A stretch of 20,282 bases of DNA, taken from a virus. Shown piece by piece: positions 11,948 through 19,329 of the stretch (the stretch's first letter is position 1; each line of letters opens with the position of its first letter). A program made the translations under genes and the position numbers. The notes below the pieces were generated by a model, which was not told where the DNA came from, did not search any database, and was given only the letters and a program-made list of their open reading frames with translations. The DNA lies in IMG/VR virus record IMGVR_UViG_3300048113_000142, positions 1 through 20,282 of that record; one strand, written 5' to 3'.

Positions 11948-12107
11948 TCATTTTGTCTTTAGAAAAGAATAATACAAACGCTACACCAAAGAAAGTTCCT
12001 GCCTCTGTGAGACTCGCTTTCTCCATAGCCACTAATGTAATACCTGCTGCGAATAATACTGCTCCTACTGCCGTAGTTTTCCAATTCTTTGTAACTCTAT
12101 CTATCAT
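11940..12107 (-). CDS. Small two-span membrane protein, candidate holin
   Basis: The frame from ATG 12105-12107 (MIDRVTKNWKTTAVGAVLFA) to TGA 11940-11942 encodes 55 residues with two hydrophobic helices (about 12-27 and 37-49) separated by a short charged turn. The C-terminus is KDKMNG. Two helices, short length and position between the endolysin and the spanin-like gene fit a class II holin, which would open the inner membrane at lysis time. The start overlaps the preceding stop (ATGA). Two other membrane proteins upstream are competing candidates. Confidence 0.5.
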   Translation of the reverse strand: MIDRVTKNWKTTAVGAVLFAAGITLVAMEKASLTEAGTFFGVAFVLFFSKDKMNG

Positions 12108-12385
12108 CCTCTTAGTCTATCATTTTCTTTTTTTAAAAAACCTACCTCTGTTCTCAGCGCATGAACCTCAGCAGTAAGTTCTAATACCTTAGTATTACTC
12201 TCCTCTAATAACTGCTCCAATCTAGCAACTCTATTCTTTAGATCATCACGATATTGAACACCATCACTATTCTGCACAGATTCCTTTTTATAGTCCGTTT
12301 TGAGTTTCAATCTAAATTCTAAAAACTTCCAGATACCTGCAGATGCAAGTATTGTGCCTATCGTGATTATTACCTGACTATCCAT
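12104..12385 (-). CDS. N-anchored coiled-coil membrane protein, lysis cassette
   Basis: The 93-residue protein has one N-terminal membrane helix (VIITIGTILASAGIWKFLEF, about residues 5-24), then a basic stretch and a long coiled coil (about 48-92, RVARLEQLLEESNTKVLELT and following leucine heptads). This single anchor plus coiled coil resembles an inner-membrane i-spanin (Rz type) or a holin-associated protein. Because a u-spanin candidate is also present, an Rz role would be redundant. The start overlaps the membrane-protein gene upstream by 8 bases. Confidence 0.55.
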   Translation of the reverse strand: MDSQVIITIGTILASAGIWKFLEFRLKLKTDYKKESVQNSDGVQYRDDLKNRVARLEQLLEESNTKVLELTAEVHALRTEVGFLKKENDRLRG

Positions 12386-12749
12386 TTCTTGCTGCTCTTT
12401 CTTTTTCTACTCTGATCACATTCCAACAAGCAAAGGCGAATATAATGATCCATCCTGTTCTACTCCCTTCCATCAATCCTACCATTGATAGGTTAATTAT
12501 CGTAGCCAATGCAATTATAGAAGCCAATTTCACCGCTCTTAGTCTATTTCTAAGAGATCCATCATACAGAACTGCCCACAATTGAAACCCTCCTGCAAAT
12601 AATGCTCCTAGAATCAGCCAATAGTTCGGATCCTGATACTCAGCACATATGCTCAATGGTAAGCAGATTAAATGACATAAAGAGATCAGGATCTCATTAG
12701 GCTCAGAATCTGAATATAAAAATATGCTCTTAGCTTTCTTTAATCCCAT
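12378..12749 (-). CDS. Multi-span membrane protein, candidate holin
   Basis: The 123-residue protein shows hydrophobic segments at about 19-37 (EILISLCHLICLPLSI), 43-62 (YWLILGALFAGGFQLWAVLY), 72-92 (AVKLASIIALATIINLSMVG) and 98-112 (GWIIIFAFACWNV), with a basic C-terminus (RVEKERAARNG). This is compatible with a class I-like holin or a small channel protein. It lies directly after the endolysin gene (10-base overlap). I cannot tell which of the three small membrane proteins is the holin. Confidence 0.55.
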   Translation of the reverse strand: MGLKKAKSIFLYSDSEPNEILISLCHLICLPLSICAEYQDPNYWLILGALFAGGFQLWAVLYDGSLRNRLRAVKLASIIALATIINLSMVGLMEGSRTGWIIIFAFACWNVIRVEKERAARNG

Positions 12750-13225
12750 CTCTTATATATTACCCTTCCAGATTGGCGAACGGCTCTTAGAACCTCTCCT
12801 CTGTTGTTTTCTGACTTATAAGATACATGAACCCAATCAGGGTTCTCATCATCTCCAAACTCCCAGATAAGTTGATCAAACTCTAGGTTGTTCTTAATGA
12901 ACTCAAAGATATAAGCATTCTCTACTGATCCATCTAAATCTAAAGCCTCACCTTTTGAGTGCTGAGATCCTGAAGCACCACCGATCAGATCATTCAATGC
13001 CTTTGATCTATATCCTGAACTCACTATGATAGGCTCATTAAAATGATCTCTTATAGGTTGGAAGATCTTGTTAGCTATCTGGATTAGGTTAGATAAATGA
13101 TCACCACTAGGCTTATTGCTTATCCCATACTTAATAGCAGTATGCGATTTTGTAGCCTCTGATAATGTTAGATTCTTACTTAGCTTCATAGTATCATATT
13201 GAAATAAGGCTTTCAGCCATCTCAT
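12740..13225 (-). CDS. Endolysin, M15-family peptidase
   Basis: The protein matches the peptidase M15_3 family, zinc enzymes that cut peptide bonds in peptidoglycan. Counting from ATG 13223-13225, it has SSGYRS at 69-74, the zinc-site segment SQHSKGEALDLD with H89 and D96, a catalytic acid E122 in LIWEFG, and the final zinc ligand H133 in WVHVSY. The length, 161 residues, is normal for a single-domain phage endolysin without a cell-wall-binding domain. The chosen start overlaps the stop of the tail-protein gene (ATGA). A second plausible start is MKLSKNL 12 codons later. No signal peptide is visible, so it would depend on a holin for release. Confidence 0.85.
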   Translation of the reverse strand: MRWLKALFQYDTMKLSKNLTLSEATKSHTAIKYGISNKPSGDHLSNLIQIANKIFQPIRDHFNEPIIVSSGYRSKALNDLIGGASGSQHSKGEALDLDGSVENAYIFEFIKNNLEFDQLIWEFGDDENPDWVHVSYKSENNRGEVLRAVRQSGRVIYKRWD

Positions 13226-14949
13226 ATCGTTGTTAGTTCTATACACTCACTATCAGTTAGGGCAGTTGGGAAGATTGTGAATTGGTTTGTTACATTTCTT
13301 GATAGTCCATTGTAATTTAACATTTCTAAACCTTCAGGAACTTCAGTAATATATGTATGTACAAGAGACCCATTAACAAATAATTTAGAATTTAACCCAT
13401 TTAAAACAAATGCTACTTTGTCTCTTGTTGTACAGGTGTAGTCTACGGAGGTAGTGCTTGTATTTGAATATACTTGATATCTTAACCTACCATCTGTCAA
13501 AGAAACTATTCTAAATGATTGTAAAAAATTATCATTAACATATCCCCTAACAATGTCTCTATTAAATGTTGATTTTCCTTCCATATCACCCCAATCAAAG
13601 AACAATGTATTGTAGGCAGATGTAAAAGAAGAAATGTCAAGTAAATTTGCTAATGTATCCCCTAACCTCGTTTGACTTACACCATATGTAGGTATATACG
13701 ATGTTGGGTAGGTCGCATCTTGCTCCGCTTGGAAGCCATATATATATAATCCATCGCTTCCGTTTCCTGTGGCACTTAAAGTGTAAGCAGGTGAATCAGT
13801 TGAATCTCCTATTGATAAGTGTGCATATCTATTTGTTGAGTTGGCTACATATACCCATACTCTATACCAACCATTTCCCATATCTTCAATACCTGTATCA
13901 TCAGCAATAGAGTTGATTAGCGTTCCATTGGTCAAATTGTACATTGCATAGAGATATCCAGTTCCTGTATATGAAGAAACTGATATGGCGTTTTTTTCTC
14001 CTGCTTTAGCAAATACTGAAACTACTTGGCTTCCAGAACCACTTGTTTGCTTAAATAATCGTGTGTTACCTCCTCCAGATGTTACAATTAATTTAGTAGC
14101 ATTTGTTTTGCCTTCAGGAGATGATGCAGAGTTATAATCAAATGAAATATTACTAAAACTAAATGTAGCAGAAGATATGTACTCACTATGCTCTAAAACA
14201 TTAGTCCGACTCGGCTCTAACAACAAAGCAGGACACGAACCATTAGAATAGTCAAGGCGAGGCATATCCTCCAAGATACCACCTGCTACAGGAGCAGTAG
14301 TAGTCTCTTTATATGGGTAGGCTACAAGACCTTGATTGAGCATTGCATCTTGGATGTAGATAGTTCCTGCGGCATCTTGATTAGATGCGTTTTGTGGTTT
14401 TAATAGCAGGTTATTAGTTTCGTTCTTGTTGATGGTTATAGAACATCTATACCAATCCGTAGTACCTGATACCAACTCAATTGTTTGGGCAATTGGTGTG
14501 CCTCCTGCTCTAGTAGCGGTAACATTCTCTAAATCAAATCGTGCAGCATCTCCCGCAGTAAATAGAAATATCCTATCTAATGTACCTGCTTTGGCATAAA
14601 AACTAATGGTCACTACACCTGTATACACTAAACTATTTTTGCCGAAATATGCGTTCCCTGTGGCTAATTTATTTACAAGCCAAGCATCATTTGTTCCATC
14701 ATATCCTGCTTCACCATTTGTTATAAGGTAAGACGAGTCATCTCTTGCGAAATCATTAGAACCAATAATAGTATTCTCATACCCCTTCTCTATATAGCCA
14801 TCCGCATTAACACGAGTAGCACTTGTATTGCTACCTCTACTGAAGGTAAAGTCTCCTGTGCCATCCGTAGGCTTCAAACTCCCTAATGTACCATCCTCGT
14901 AGCCACTCGGTATCATTACCAAACTCGCTGACTCTAATGCATTCGCCAT
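13222..14949 (-). CDS. Large tail/adhesion protein, paralogue A
   Basis: The 575-residue protein is rich in Ser, Thr, Asn and Gly, with the beta-rich look of phage receptor-binding or tail proteins. The N-terminal block LKPTDGTGDFTFSRGS (about 25-40), ATRVNADGYIEKG and the mid-protein LLLEPSRTN recur in the 15836-17530 protein, so the two are paralogues. Repeated patterns (DWYRCSI, then GNGWYRVWVY, and sugar-binding-like SFYAKAG and SVFAKAG segments) suggest two or more carbohydrate-binding jelly-roll modules. The C-terminal part (VAFVLNGLNSKLFVNGSLVH) resembles a concanavalin/LamG-like fold. It probably binds host surface glycans. There is no GATC site in the gene, unlike most of the window. 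Confidence 0.75.
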   Translation of the reverse strand: MANALESASLVMIPSGYEDGTLGSLKPTDGTGDFTFSRGSNTSATRVNADGYIEKGYENTIIGSNDFARDDSSYLITNGEAGYDGTNDAWLVNKLATGNAYFGKNSLVYTGVVTISFYAKAGTLDRIFLFTAGDAARFDLENVTATRAGGTPIAQTIELVSGTTDWYRCSITINKNETNNLLLKPQNASNQDAAGTIYIQDAMLNQGLVAYPYKETTTAPVAGGILEDMPRLDYSNGSCPALLLEPSRTNVLEHSEYISSATFSFSNISFDYNSASSPEGKTNATKLIVTSGGGNTRLFKQTSGSGSQVVSVFAKAGEKNAISVSSYTGTGYLYAMYNLTNGTLINSIADDTGIEDMGNGWYRVWVYVANSTNRYAHLSIGDSTDSPAYTLSATGNGSDGLYIYGFQAEQDATYPTSYIPTYGVSQTRLGDTLANLLDISSFTSAYNTLFFDWGDMEGKSTFNRDIVRGYVNDNFLQSFRIVSLTDGRLRYQVYSNTSTTSVDYTCTTRDKVAFVLNGLNSKLFVNGSLVHTYITEVPEGLEMLNYNGLSRNVTNQFTIFPTALTDSECIELTTI

Positions 14950-14951
14950 AT

Positions 14952-15482
14952 CTAACTAATTTCTATCGCTACCAATTCATTCAACGCTGCGTAAGTACAA
15001 GCCTCCGCCTCAAACACATCCATCCTGCCCTGTAAAGTATATACATACTCACTTGTCTCTACTATCTTCTCAATAGTTCTGGTAATAGTCTCACCTTGAT
15101 TCGGATCTGCTAGATAAGCAGCTAGTGTTAATGTTCCATCAGCAAGTGCTGATATATCAACAGGGACATCCAACTCTGTATTACCTCCCATATTCACTGA
15201 TCCTATCAGGATCTGATCATCAACATCTGTAATAGTATAATAGACATAAGCCTGAGCCTGTCCATTACCTACATGAAAGGAAGCACTCTGATAATTCTGG
15301 AAGTCTAAAACACTTTGATTCCATTCAATAGTATATCCAGAAGGCGGTTCAGTATCTACACTAATACCTATCCCCTGTGCCCATAGAGAGCCATCACAAC
15401 ACTCTATTGAGTATGTGTTTCTTCCTCTACATAAACAGGCTCTCTTTCCTCCCTTTGGAGATGTTCTACTCGGTATCTTCAT
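14952..15482 (-). CDS. Structural protein with Cys-rich N-terminal motif
   Basis: The 176-residue protein begins with a basic stretch and the motif CLCRGRNTYSIECCDGSLWA (C17, C19, C28, C29), then QGIG. I associate this motif with phage structural proteins in Bacteroidetes. The rest is beta-rich and acidic (DTEPPSGYTIEWNQSVLDF, VPVDISALADGTLTLAAY), as in an Ig-like or baseplate domain. Four cysteines could hold a metal or form disulfides after assembly. Unlike its neighbours it contains four GATC sites, so it has the composition of the core genome. It lies two bases before paralogue A. Confidence 0.6.
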   Translation of the reverse strand: MKIPSRTSPKGGKRACLCRGRNTYSIECCDGSLWAQGIGISVDTEPPSGYTIEWNQSVLDFQNYQSASFHVGNGQAQAYVYYTITDVDDQILIGSVNMGGNTELDVPVDISALADGTLTLAAYLADPNQGETITRTIEKIVETSEYVYTLQGRMDVFEAEACTYAALNELVAIEIS

Positions 15483-15834
15483 CTATTGGTGGGTTACAAT
15501 ATGTTGAGTTAGGGTATAGGATGCAGTAAGCCGTTGCGTACTCATCTCTTGAACTTGAACTACCAAAGCTATGTATTCCCATAGGTGTAGGCCATACAAG
15601 GTACTGCTGCCACTCTTGATTAGGCACATCTTTCCAATGTACATCTACTGCATAGACCTCACTTACGATAGCAGGTGTTAGTTCATTTCCTTCCTCATCA
15701 TATGTAGCAGGAGTTGTAACGAGGTAGCCTAACTTGACTACTGCTTCTGTTAGGTTTCCTTCTTCATCTCGTAGAATGTCTATTGCAACATCTGCTGCTG
15801 CCTCATCTACAAACTCGTATTTTCTTGTAATCAT
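15466..15834 (-). CDS. Tail-associated protein of unknown function, 122 residues
   Basis: The protein (MITRKYEFVDEAAADVAIDI) is acidic with an EEGNLTEAVV segment, a VDVHWKDVPNQEWQQYLVWP core and a tail rich in small residues and cysteines (AYCILYPNSTYCNPP). Similar small proteins next to tail genes can be assembly factors or minor structural parts. The N-terminal half has the pattern of a small helix-sheet domain. It overlaps the Cys-rich protein gene by 17 bases. No family recognised. It contains no GATC. Confidence 0.6.
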   Translation of the reverse strand: MITRKYEFVDEAAADVAIDILRDEEGNLTEAVVKLGYLVTTPATYDEEGNELTPAIVSEVYAVDVHWKDVPNQEWQQYLVWPTPMGIHSFGSSSSRDEYATAYCILYPNSTYCNPPIDEDTE

Positions 15835-15835
15835 T

Positions 15836-17530
15836 TTATATCGTTGTAAGGGTTGCTAAATCTGCGTTTGATAGTCGTGTCTTAAATACAAGGGCTTGAG
15901 ATACAACACCGCTCATATTTGCAGTATTTGCGCTATAACCACCTACCCTTAAATCATCATATGTAACCGCAGGAGTATAAGTTACTGAAGATGTATCTAT
16001 CTGCTCACCATTAACATACAATACACTATTCCCACTTTCAAATGCAAATGCTGCTTTGAGTGTATCAGCAACATTGTTTTTTTGGAAACTGAATATAGTG
16101 CTATTATTATTTCGGTAAGACACAAATAAATTACCTGCCACACTTCTTGCAATAAATATAGTGTTTGCAAAAGAGGCTTGTTCTATTCTCATCAAGTAGC
16201 CTTCAGTATTTACTGCATCTTCAATAGTTGCCTCTACATACATCGTTCCTGTACCTTGAGGAAGTAAATCACTAATCCCACTTGCAATTTGCATAGCATC
16301 CGCCCCCCTCGTAATCGTGCCGCCCGAATGATTCGGAATGTAGGAAGTTGGGTAGGAGCCCGCTTCTTGCATTATTCCGTAAACAAAAATTGTTTGTGCT
16401 GGATTCGTGATTCCATAATCACCTAAAAGAATTAAAAAATCTTTATCTGAATTATCAGCCGTGAATGTAATGTCAAATCGCTTCCATTCAGTAGTCAATT
16501 CAGCGATTATCTGCTCGGTAGTTCCTCTTGTGAAAGAACATTTAACATTTACATTTGACGCATCGCTCTTTAGATAAAAAGAAAAAGAATATGTAGTTCC
16601 AATTGTTGTGTTAAATCTACCTAAATCAACAAATGCATTTGAATTTGGGTTTGTTGTAGTCCATTTGTATGCATTGCTTAAACCTTCTGGTGATTCATAA
16701 AAACCACTTTCCAAAGTAACATTGATTGATGAAAAACTATTATTATTTGTCAAGTATTCACTATAAGGAATCAAGTTAGTCCTACTCGGTTCCAATAAAA
16801 GAGACGGGCAATCACCCGAATAATCAAAACGGGGTTCGTCCTCTAATAATCCCGCCTTTCCCGTTGTTGCACCCGTTGAAATTACTTCAGTTGCTGCGAG
16901 GCCGATTTCCAATTGTGAGTCTTGGATGTAGATGCTTCCGCTTGTGCCGCTTTCATCATTATTTCCATCCGATGGGTATAGTCTTATTGAACTTAATGAT
17001 GAATTAAATGTAACGCTACAACGATACCATCCATTTCCAACATCTTCAATTTCTCGTTCAATGGCATTAAAAACATAACCCCCTAAAACACCATTTTCTA
17101 AATCATAGTATGCCCTAACATTTGGACTACCCACTGCATATATTTGAAGCCAACTATTTGTATTTTTTTTAGCATATACCGAAATAGTTTGAACTCCGCT
17201 TGATGATTTGTTTTGATATATAGTTCCGTTTGCTCCACTTTTAGTCAATAACCACGCATCCGAACTACCATCATATCCACTTTGTCCGCTTGTTTCCGTA
17301 GTCAAGTAATTGACCCAAGTCGTATCAAACTGGTTGCTCTGCAAAAAAAGATTCTCCCGCCCTTTCTCAATCAATCCATCAGCACCCACACGAGTAGCTG
17401 ATAGGTTTGAACCTCTTGAAAAGGTGAAGTCGCCATCACCATTAGTAGGCTTTATGCTATACGCTTTTCCATCTTTACCTGCTGCTCCGCTTGGTAGGAA
17501 TGCTAAACTTGCATCGTCAAAAAAACTCAT
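15836..17530 (-). CDS. Large tail/adhesion protein, paralogue B
   Basis: The 564-residue protein parallels paralogue A: IKPTNGDGDFTFSRGS near residue 25, ATRVGADGLIEKG, a carbohydrate-binding-like module (TISVYAKKNTNSW, then GNGWYRCSVTF), LLLEPSRTN in the middle, a second module (SFYLKSD, then EWKRFDITF), and a C-terminal concanavalin/LamG-like domain (AAFAFESGNSVLYVNGEQID). It likely recognises a host surface polysaccharide together with, or instead of, paralogue A. The ATG overlaps the stop of the 72-residue gene by one base (TAATG). There is no GATC site in the gene. Confidence 0.75.
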   Translation of the reverse strand: MSFFDDASLAFLPSGAAGKDGKAYSIKPTNGDGDFTFSRGSNLSATRVGADGLIEKGRENLFLQSNQFDTTWVNYLTTETSGQSGYDGSSDAWLLTKSGANGTIYQNKSSSGVQTISVYAKKNTNSWLQIYAVGSPNVRAYYDLENGVLGGYVFNAIEREIEDVGNGWYRCSVTFNSSLSSIRLYPSDGNNDESGTSGSIYIQDSQLEIGLAATEVISTGATTGKAGLLEDEPRFDYSGDCPSLLLEPSRTNLIPYSEYLTNNNSFSSINVTLESGFYESPEGLSNAYKWTTTNPNSNAFVDLGRFNTTIGTTYSFSFYLKSDASNVNVKCSFTRGTTEQIIAELTTEWKRFDITFTADNSDKDFLILLGDYGITNPAQTIFVYGIMQEAGSYPTSYIPNHSGGTITRGADAMQIASGISDLLPQGTGTMYVEATIEDAVNTEGYLMRIEQASFANTIFIARSVAGNLFVSYRNNNSTIFSFQKNNVADTLKAAFAFESGNSVLYVNGEQIDTSSVTYTPAVTYDDLRVGGYSANTANMSGVVSQALVFKTRLSNADLATLTTI

Positions 17531-17748
17531 TAGCTTATTTCGTTTTGTGGTTCGGGAACGGGTACATATTCAATGCGTTCCAATTCATTTAAGTCATCGT
17601 GTATTGCTGCAAAGGCAGAATCATCTAATACCGCAGTTCCTACAATCCAATTGTCGTTGCCATCTTTAGCGAACTTCAAAAGGTTGTCTCCGTTTCTATA
17701 TCCATCCAACGCATCATACTGCGCTTGTGTTGCTTTTAATACTATCAT
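17530..17748 (-). CDS. Small tail-associated protein, 72 residues
   Basis: The protein (MIVLKATQAQYDALDGYRNG) is acidic and combines a helix-turn start with DNWIVGTAVLDDSAFAAIHD, and ends VPVPEPQNEIS. Such short proteins often sit beside fibre or adhesin genes in marine phages and may act as assembly helpers. That is inference from position. It is coupled at both ends: ATGA with the WGK-repeat gene and TAATG with paralogue B. Confidence 0.6.
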   Translation of the reverse strand: MIVLKATQAQYDALDGYRNGDNLLKFAKDGNDNWIVGTAVLDDSAFAAIHDDLNELERIEYVPVPEPQNEIS

Positions 17749-18755
17749 AGTGATGTGAAATAGTTAGTGTACCACGCTTCTTCTACATCTTGCATCTCTG
17801 CCGTTGTGAGCGATGAGCCTAAAGCGAAGATTCCCATTTTTGCCGTTTGCTCAAACAAACCAGTAAAGAATCTCAAAAGTATAAGTTCATTGCCTATGAG
17901 TGGTTCGCTTGGTACATTTCCAGAAAGAGTGCTTGTATTTTCGCCAACTAAATCCGTGTTTCGTTGATTCACACTAGTGCTTGATGTTCTGTTGTAAAAA
18001 TGAATAGTATCATCTTGTTTGTAGATAAGGTAATTAGCAAGTCGTTGAGATGTGCTATTTAACCATATTCTGTTGATATTGTTCACCCCATCTATATCAA
18101 TTCTTGAACTTAAATAGTTATTTTCTACATCCGTACCAAATGGTCGGTTATTGACTAAAGATGTTGAACTTAAAGTTGGGAACGCTACAAACACCCCCGC
18201 ATTATTTTGCGTATAGTTTGTGCCGTGAGTATCTAATACAAAGCCAGTATCAAGAGATGCCGTACCACTTTGAGCAAAACCTTCATTTGCCGTAAATGTC
18301 GGGCTATTGGTTTTAGTCGCTTGGAAACTGCTCGGTGCTTTCCAATTCAATGTCGCAAAGTCACTATCGCCATCCGTAGCGAAACAATAGAACACATCTA
18401 ATTTATCCCAAACACCCGCAGTTTTCAAATCCTCTACAAGTGTATTCTGCAAGGTTTGTTGTGTTGCACTTGGTGCGGTGTAGCCTAAAGTAGTTGACCT
18501 GTCTAATATCGCTTGATAGTCAGCATCAAATGCAGAAGGCTCTGGGTTATTTACAAGGAAAGTTAAATCAGTAGACATACATTCAGTAGACTCAACACTA
18601 CCTCCATCTGCCTCTACCCTTGATACAAACTCACTTACTAATGCAGGAACAACTCCTGCTAAATCAGCATATGCCTTACCCCAACTTATATTATTGTCAG
18701 TATTCCCCCAATAGGTAGACTCATATATCTTTCCCCAATTTATAGTATTAGCCAT
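17745..18755 (-). CDS. Tail protein with WGK repeats and lectin-like C-terminus
   Basis: The 336-residue protein starts with an imperfect repeat, INWGKIYESTYWG and ISWGKAYADLAG, a short aromatic motif seen in phage virion proteins. Residues 35-110 are helical. The C-terminal part from about 120 has a beta-sandwich look (FATLNWKAPSSFQAT; SFQATKTNSPTFTANEGF; VFVAFPTLSSTS) of the kind used for receptor or glycan binding, ending with EMQDVEEAWYTNY, a helix typical of the end of concanavalin-like phage proteins. There is no GATC site. Proposed role: tail or head decoration and host attachment. Confidence 0.65.
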   Translation of the reverse strand: MANTINWGKIYESTYWGNTDNNISWGKAYADLAGVVPALVSEFVSRVEADGGSVESTECMSTDLTFLVNNPEPSAFDADYQAILDRSTTLGYTAPSATQQTLQNTLVEDLKTAGVWDKLDVFYCFATDGDSDFATLNWKAPSSFQATKTNSPTFTANEGFAQSGTASLDTGFVLDTHGTNYTQNNAGVFVAFPTLSSTSLVNNRPFGTDVENNYLSSRIDIDGVNNINRIWLNSTSQRLANYLIYKQDDTIHFYNRTSSTSVNQRNTDLVGENTSTLSGNVPSEPLIGNELILLRFFTGLFEQTAKMGIFALGSSLTTAEMQDVEEAWYTNYFTSL

Positions 18756-18840
18756 TCTTCTTATTCTTTTTCATGAGGTACTTCTTCAACTTCTGTATGT
18801 TAGCCTTCTTAGGCTTATAGGTATTCTTTACAGAACCCAT
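18748..18840 (-). CDS. Lysine-rich 30-residue peptide
   Basis: A frame from ATG 18838-18840 (MGSVKNTYKPKKANIQKLKK) to TAA 18748-18750 fills the gap between the connector-like gene and the WGK-repeat gene, overlapping each (13 and 8 bases). About 40 percent of residues are lysine and there are no acidic residues. It could bind DNA or the capsid interior. Very short, so caution is needed, but the double overlap favours a real gene. Confidence 0.5.
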   Translation of the reverse strand: MGSVKNTYKPKKANIQKLKKYLMKKNKKNG

Positions 18841-19328
18841 CCTGCAAAATTCTGATTCTTGCTAGGGTACATATCATCATTGTTATTCTGATTGTACTCT
18901 GGATATGTAGCATTATTGAAACTCATATGATCTACAAATCTCCTAGCATAATGCTCTGCTATATCTCGCTCCTTCTGTACTAAATAATCTAAATCTTCCT
19001 TAGTAACACTCGTTCCATTCTCTGATCCTTTAGTATAGATGCCTCCATTTGCTACTTTAAAGTGGATATAAGGCAATATCTCTATCGCTGCATAGTGGAT
19101 TACCATATCCTGAATGTAATCATCTAAGAGAGTCTGGTAGTTAGTAGGTATATTTCCTGCTTCAATATCAGTTTTGAACTTCTCAAATAATCTAGTTCCC
19201 ATGATACCCTGTACATGAATATCCTGAGCGATCTTAATGAATTGAATCATCTGATCACGATCAACATTCCCATTGATACCTGTTCTCTTTATAACATCAG
19301 CAGGGCTGACAAATAGTACCTGTGCCAT
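18828..19328 (-). CDS. Head-tail connector-like protein (DUF6712-like)
   Basis: The 166-residue protein begins with MAQVLFVSPADVIKRTGING and contains NVDRDQMIQFIKIAQDIHVQ followed by GIMGTRL, then a helical core (LLDDYIQDMVIHYAAIEILP) and SVTKEDLDYLVQKERDIAEHYA, ending in an Asn-rich tail. This helical-bundle pattern matches the family I know as DUF6712 in Bacteroidetes phages, located right after the portal gene like the gp6/gp15-type head-tail adaptors. It would form a ring under the portal to join head and tail. The gene starts one base after the portal stop region. Confidence 0.7.
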   Translation of the reverse strand: MAQVLFVSPADVIKRTGINGNVDRDQMIQFIKIAQDIHVQGIMGTRLFEKFKTDIEAGNIPTNYQTLLDDYIQDMVIHYAAIEILPYIHFKVANGGIYTKGSENGTSVTKEDLDYLVQKERDIAEHYARRFVDHMSFNNATYPEYNQNNNDDMYPSKNQNFAGWVL

Positions 19329-19329
19329 A

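Noticed and set aside
12740-13246. GTG start at 13246 for the endolysin
   Set aside because: ATG at 13225 overlaps the upstream stop as ATGA, the dominant arrangement in this window, and keeps the complete catalytic domain.
13701-13910. Plus-strand open frames inside the adhesin, TerS, nuclease and portal genes
   Set aside because: They lie fully antisense to genes with clear protein motifs or coupled starts, and their translations show no recognisable domain or ribosome site.
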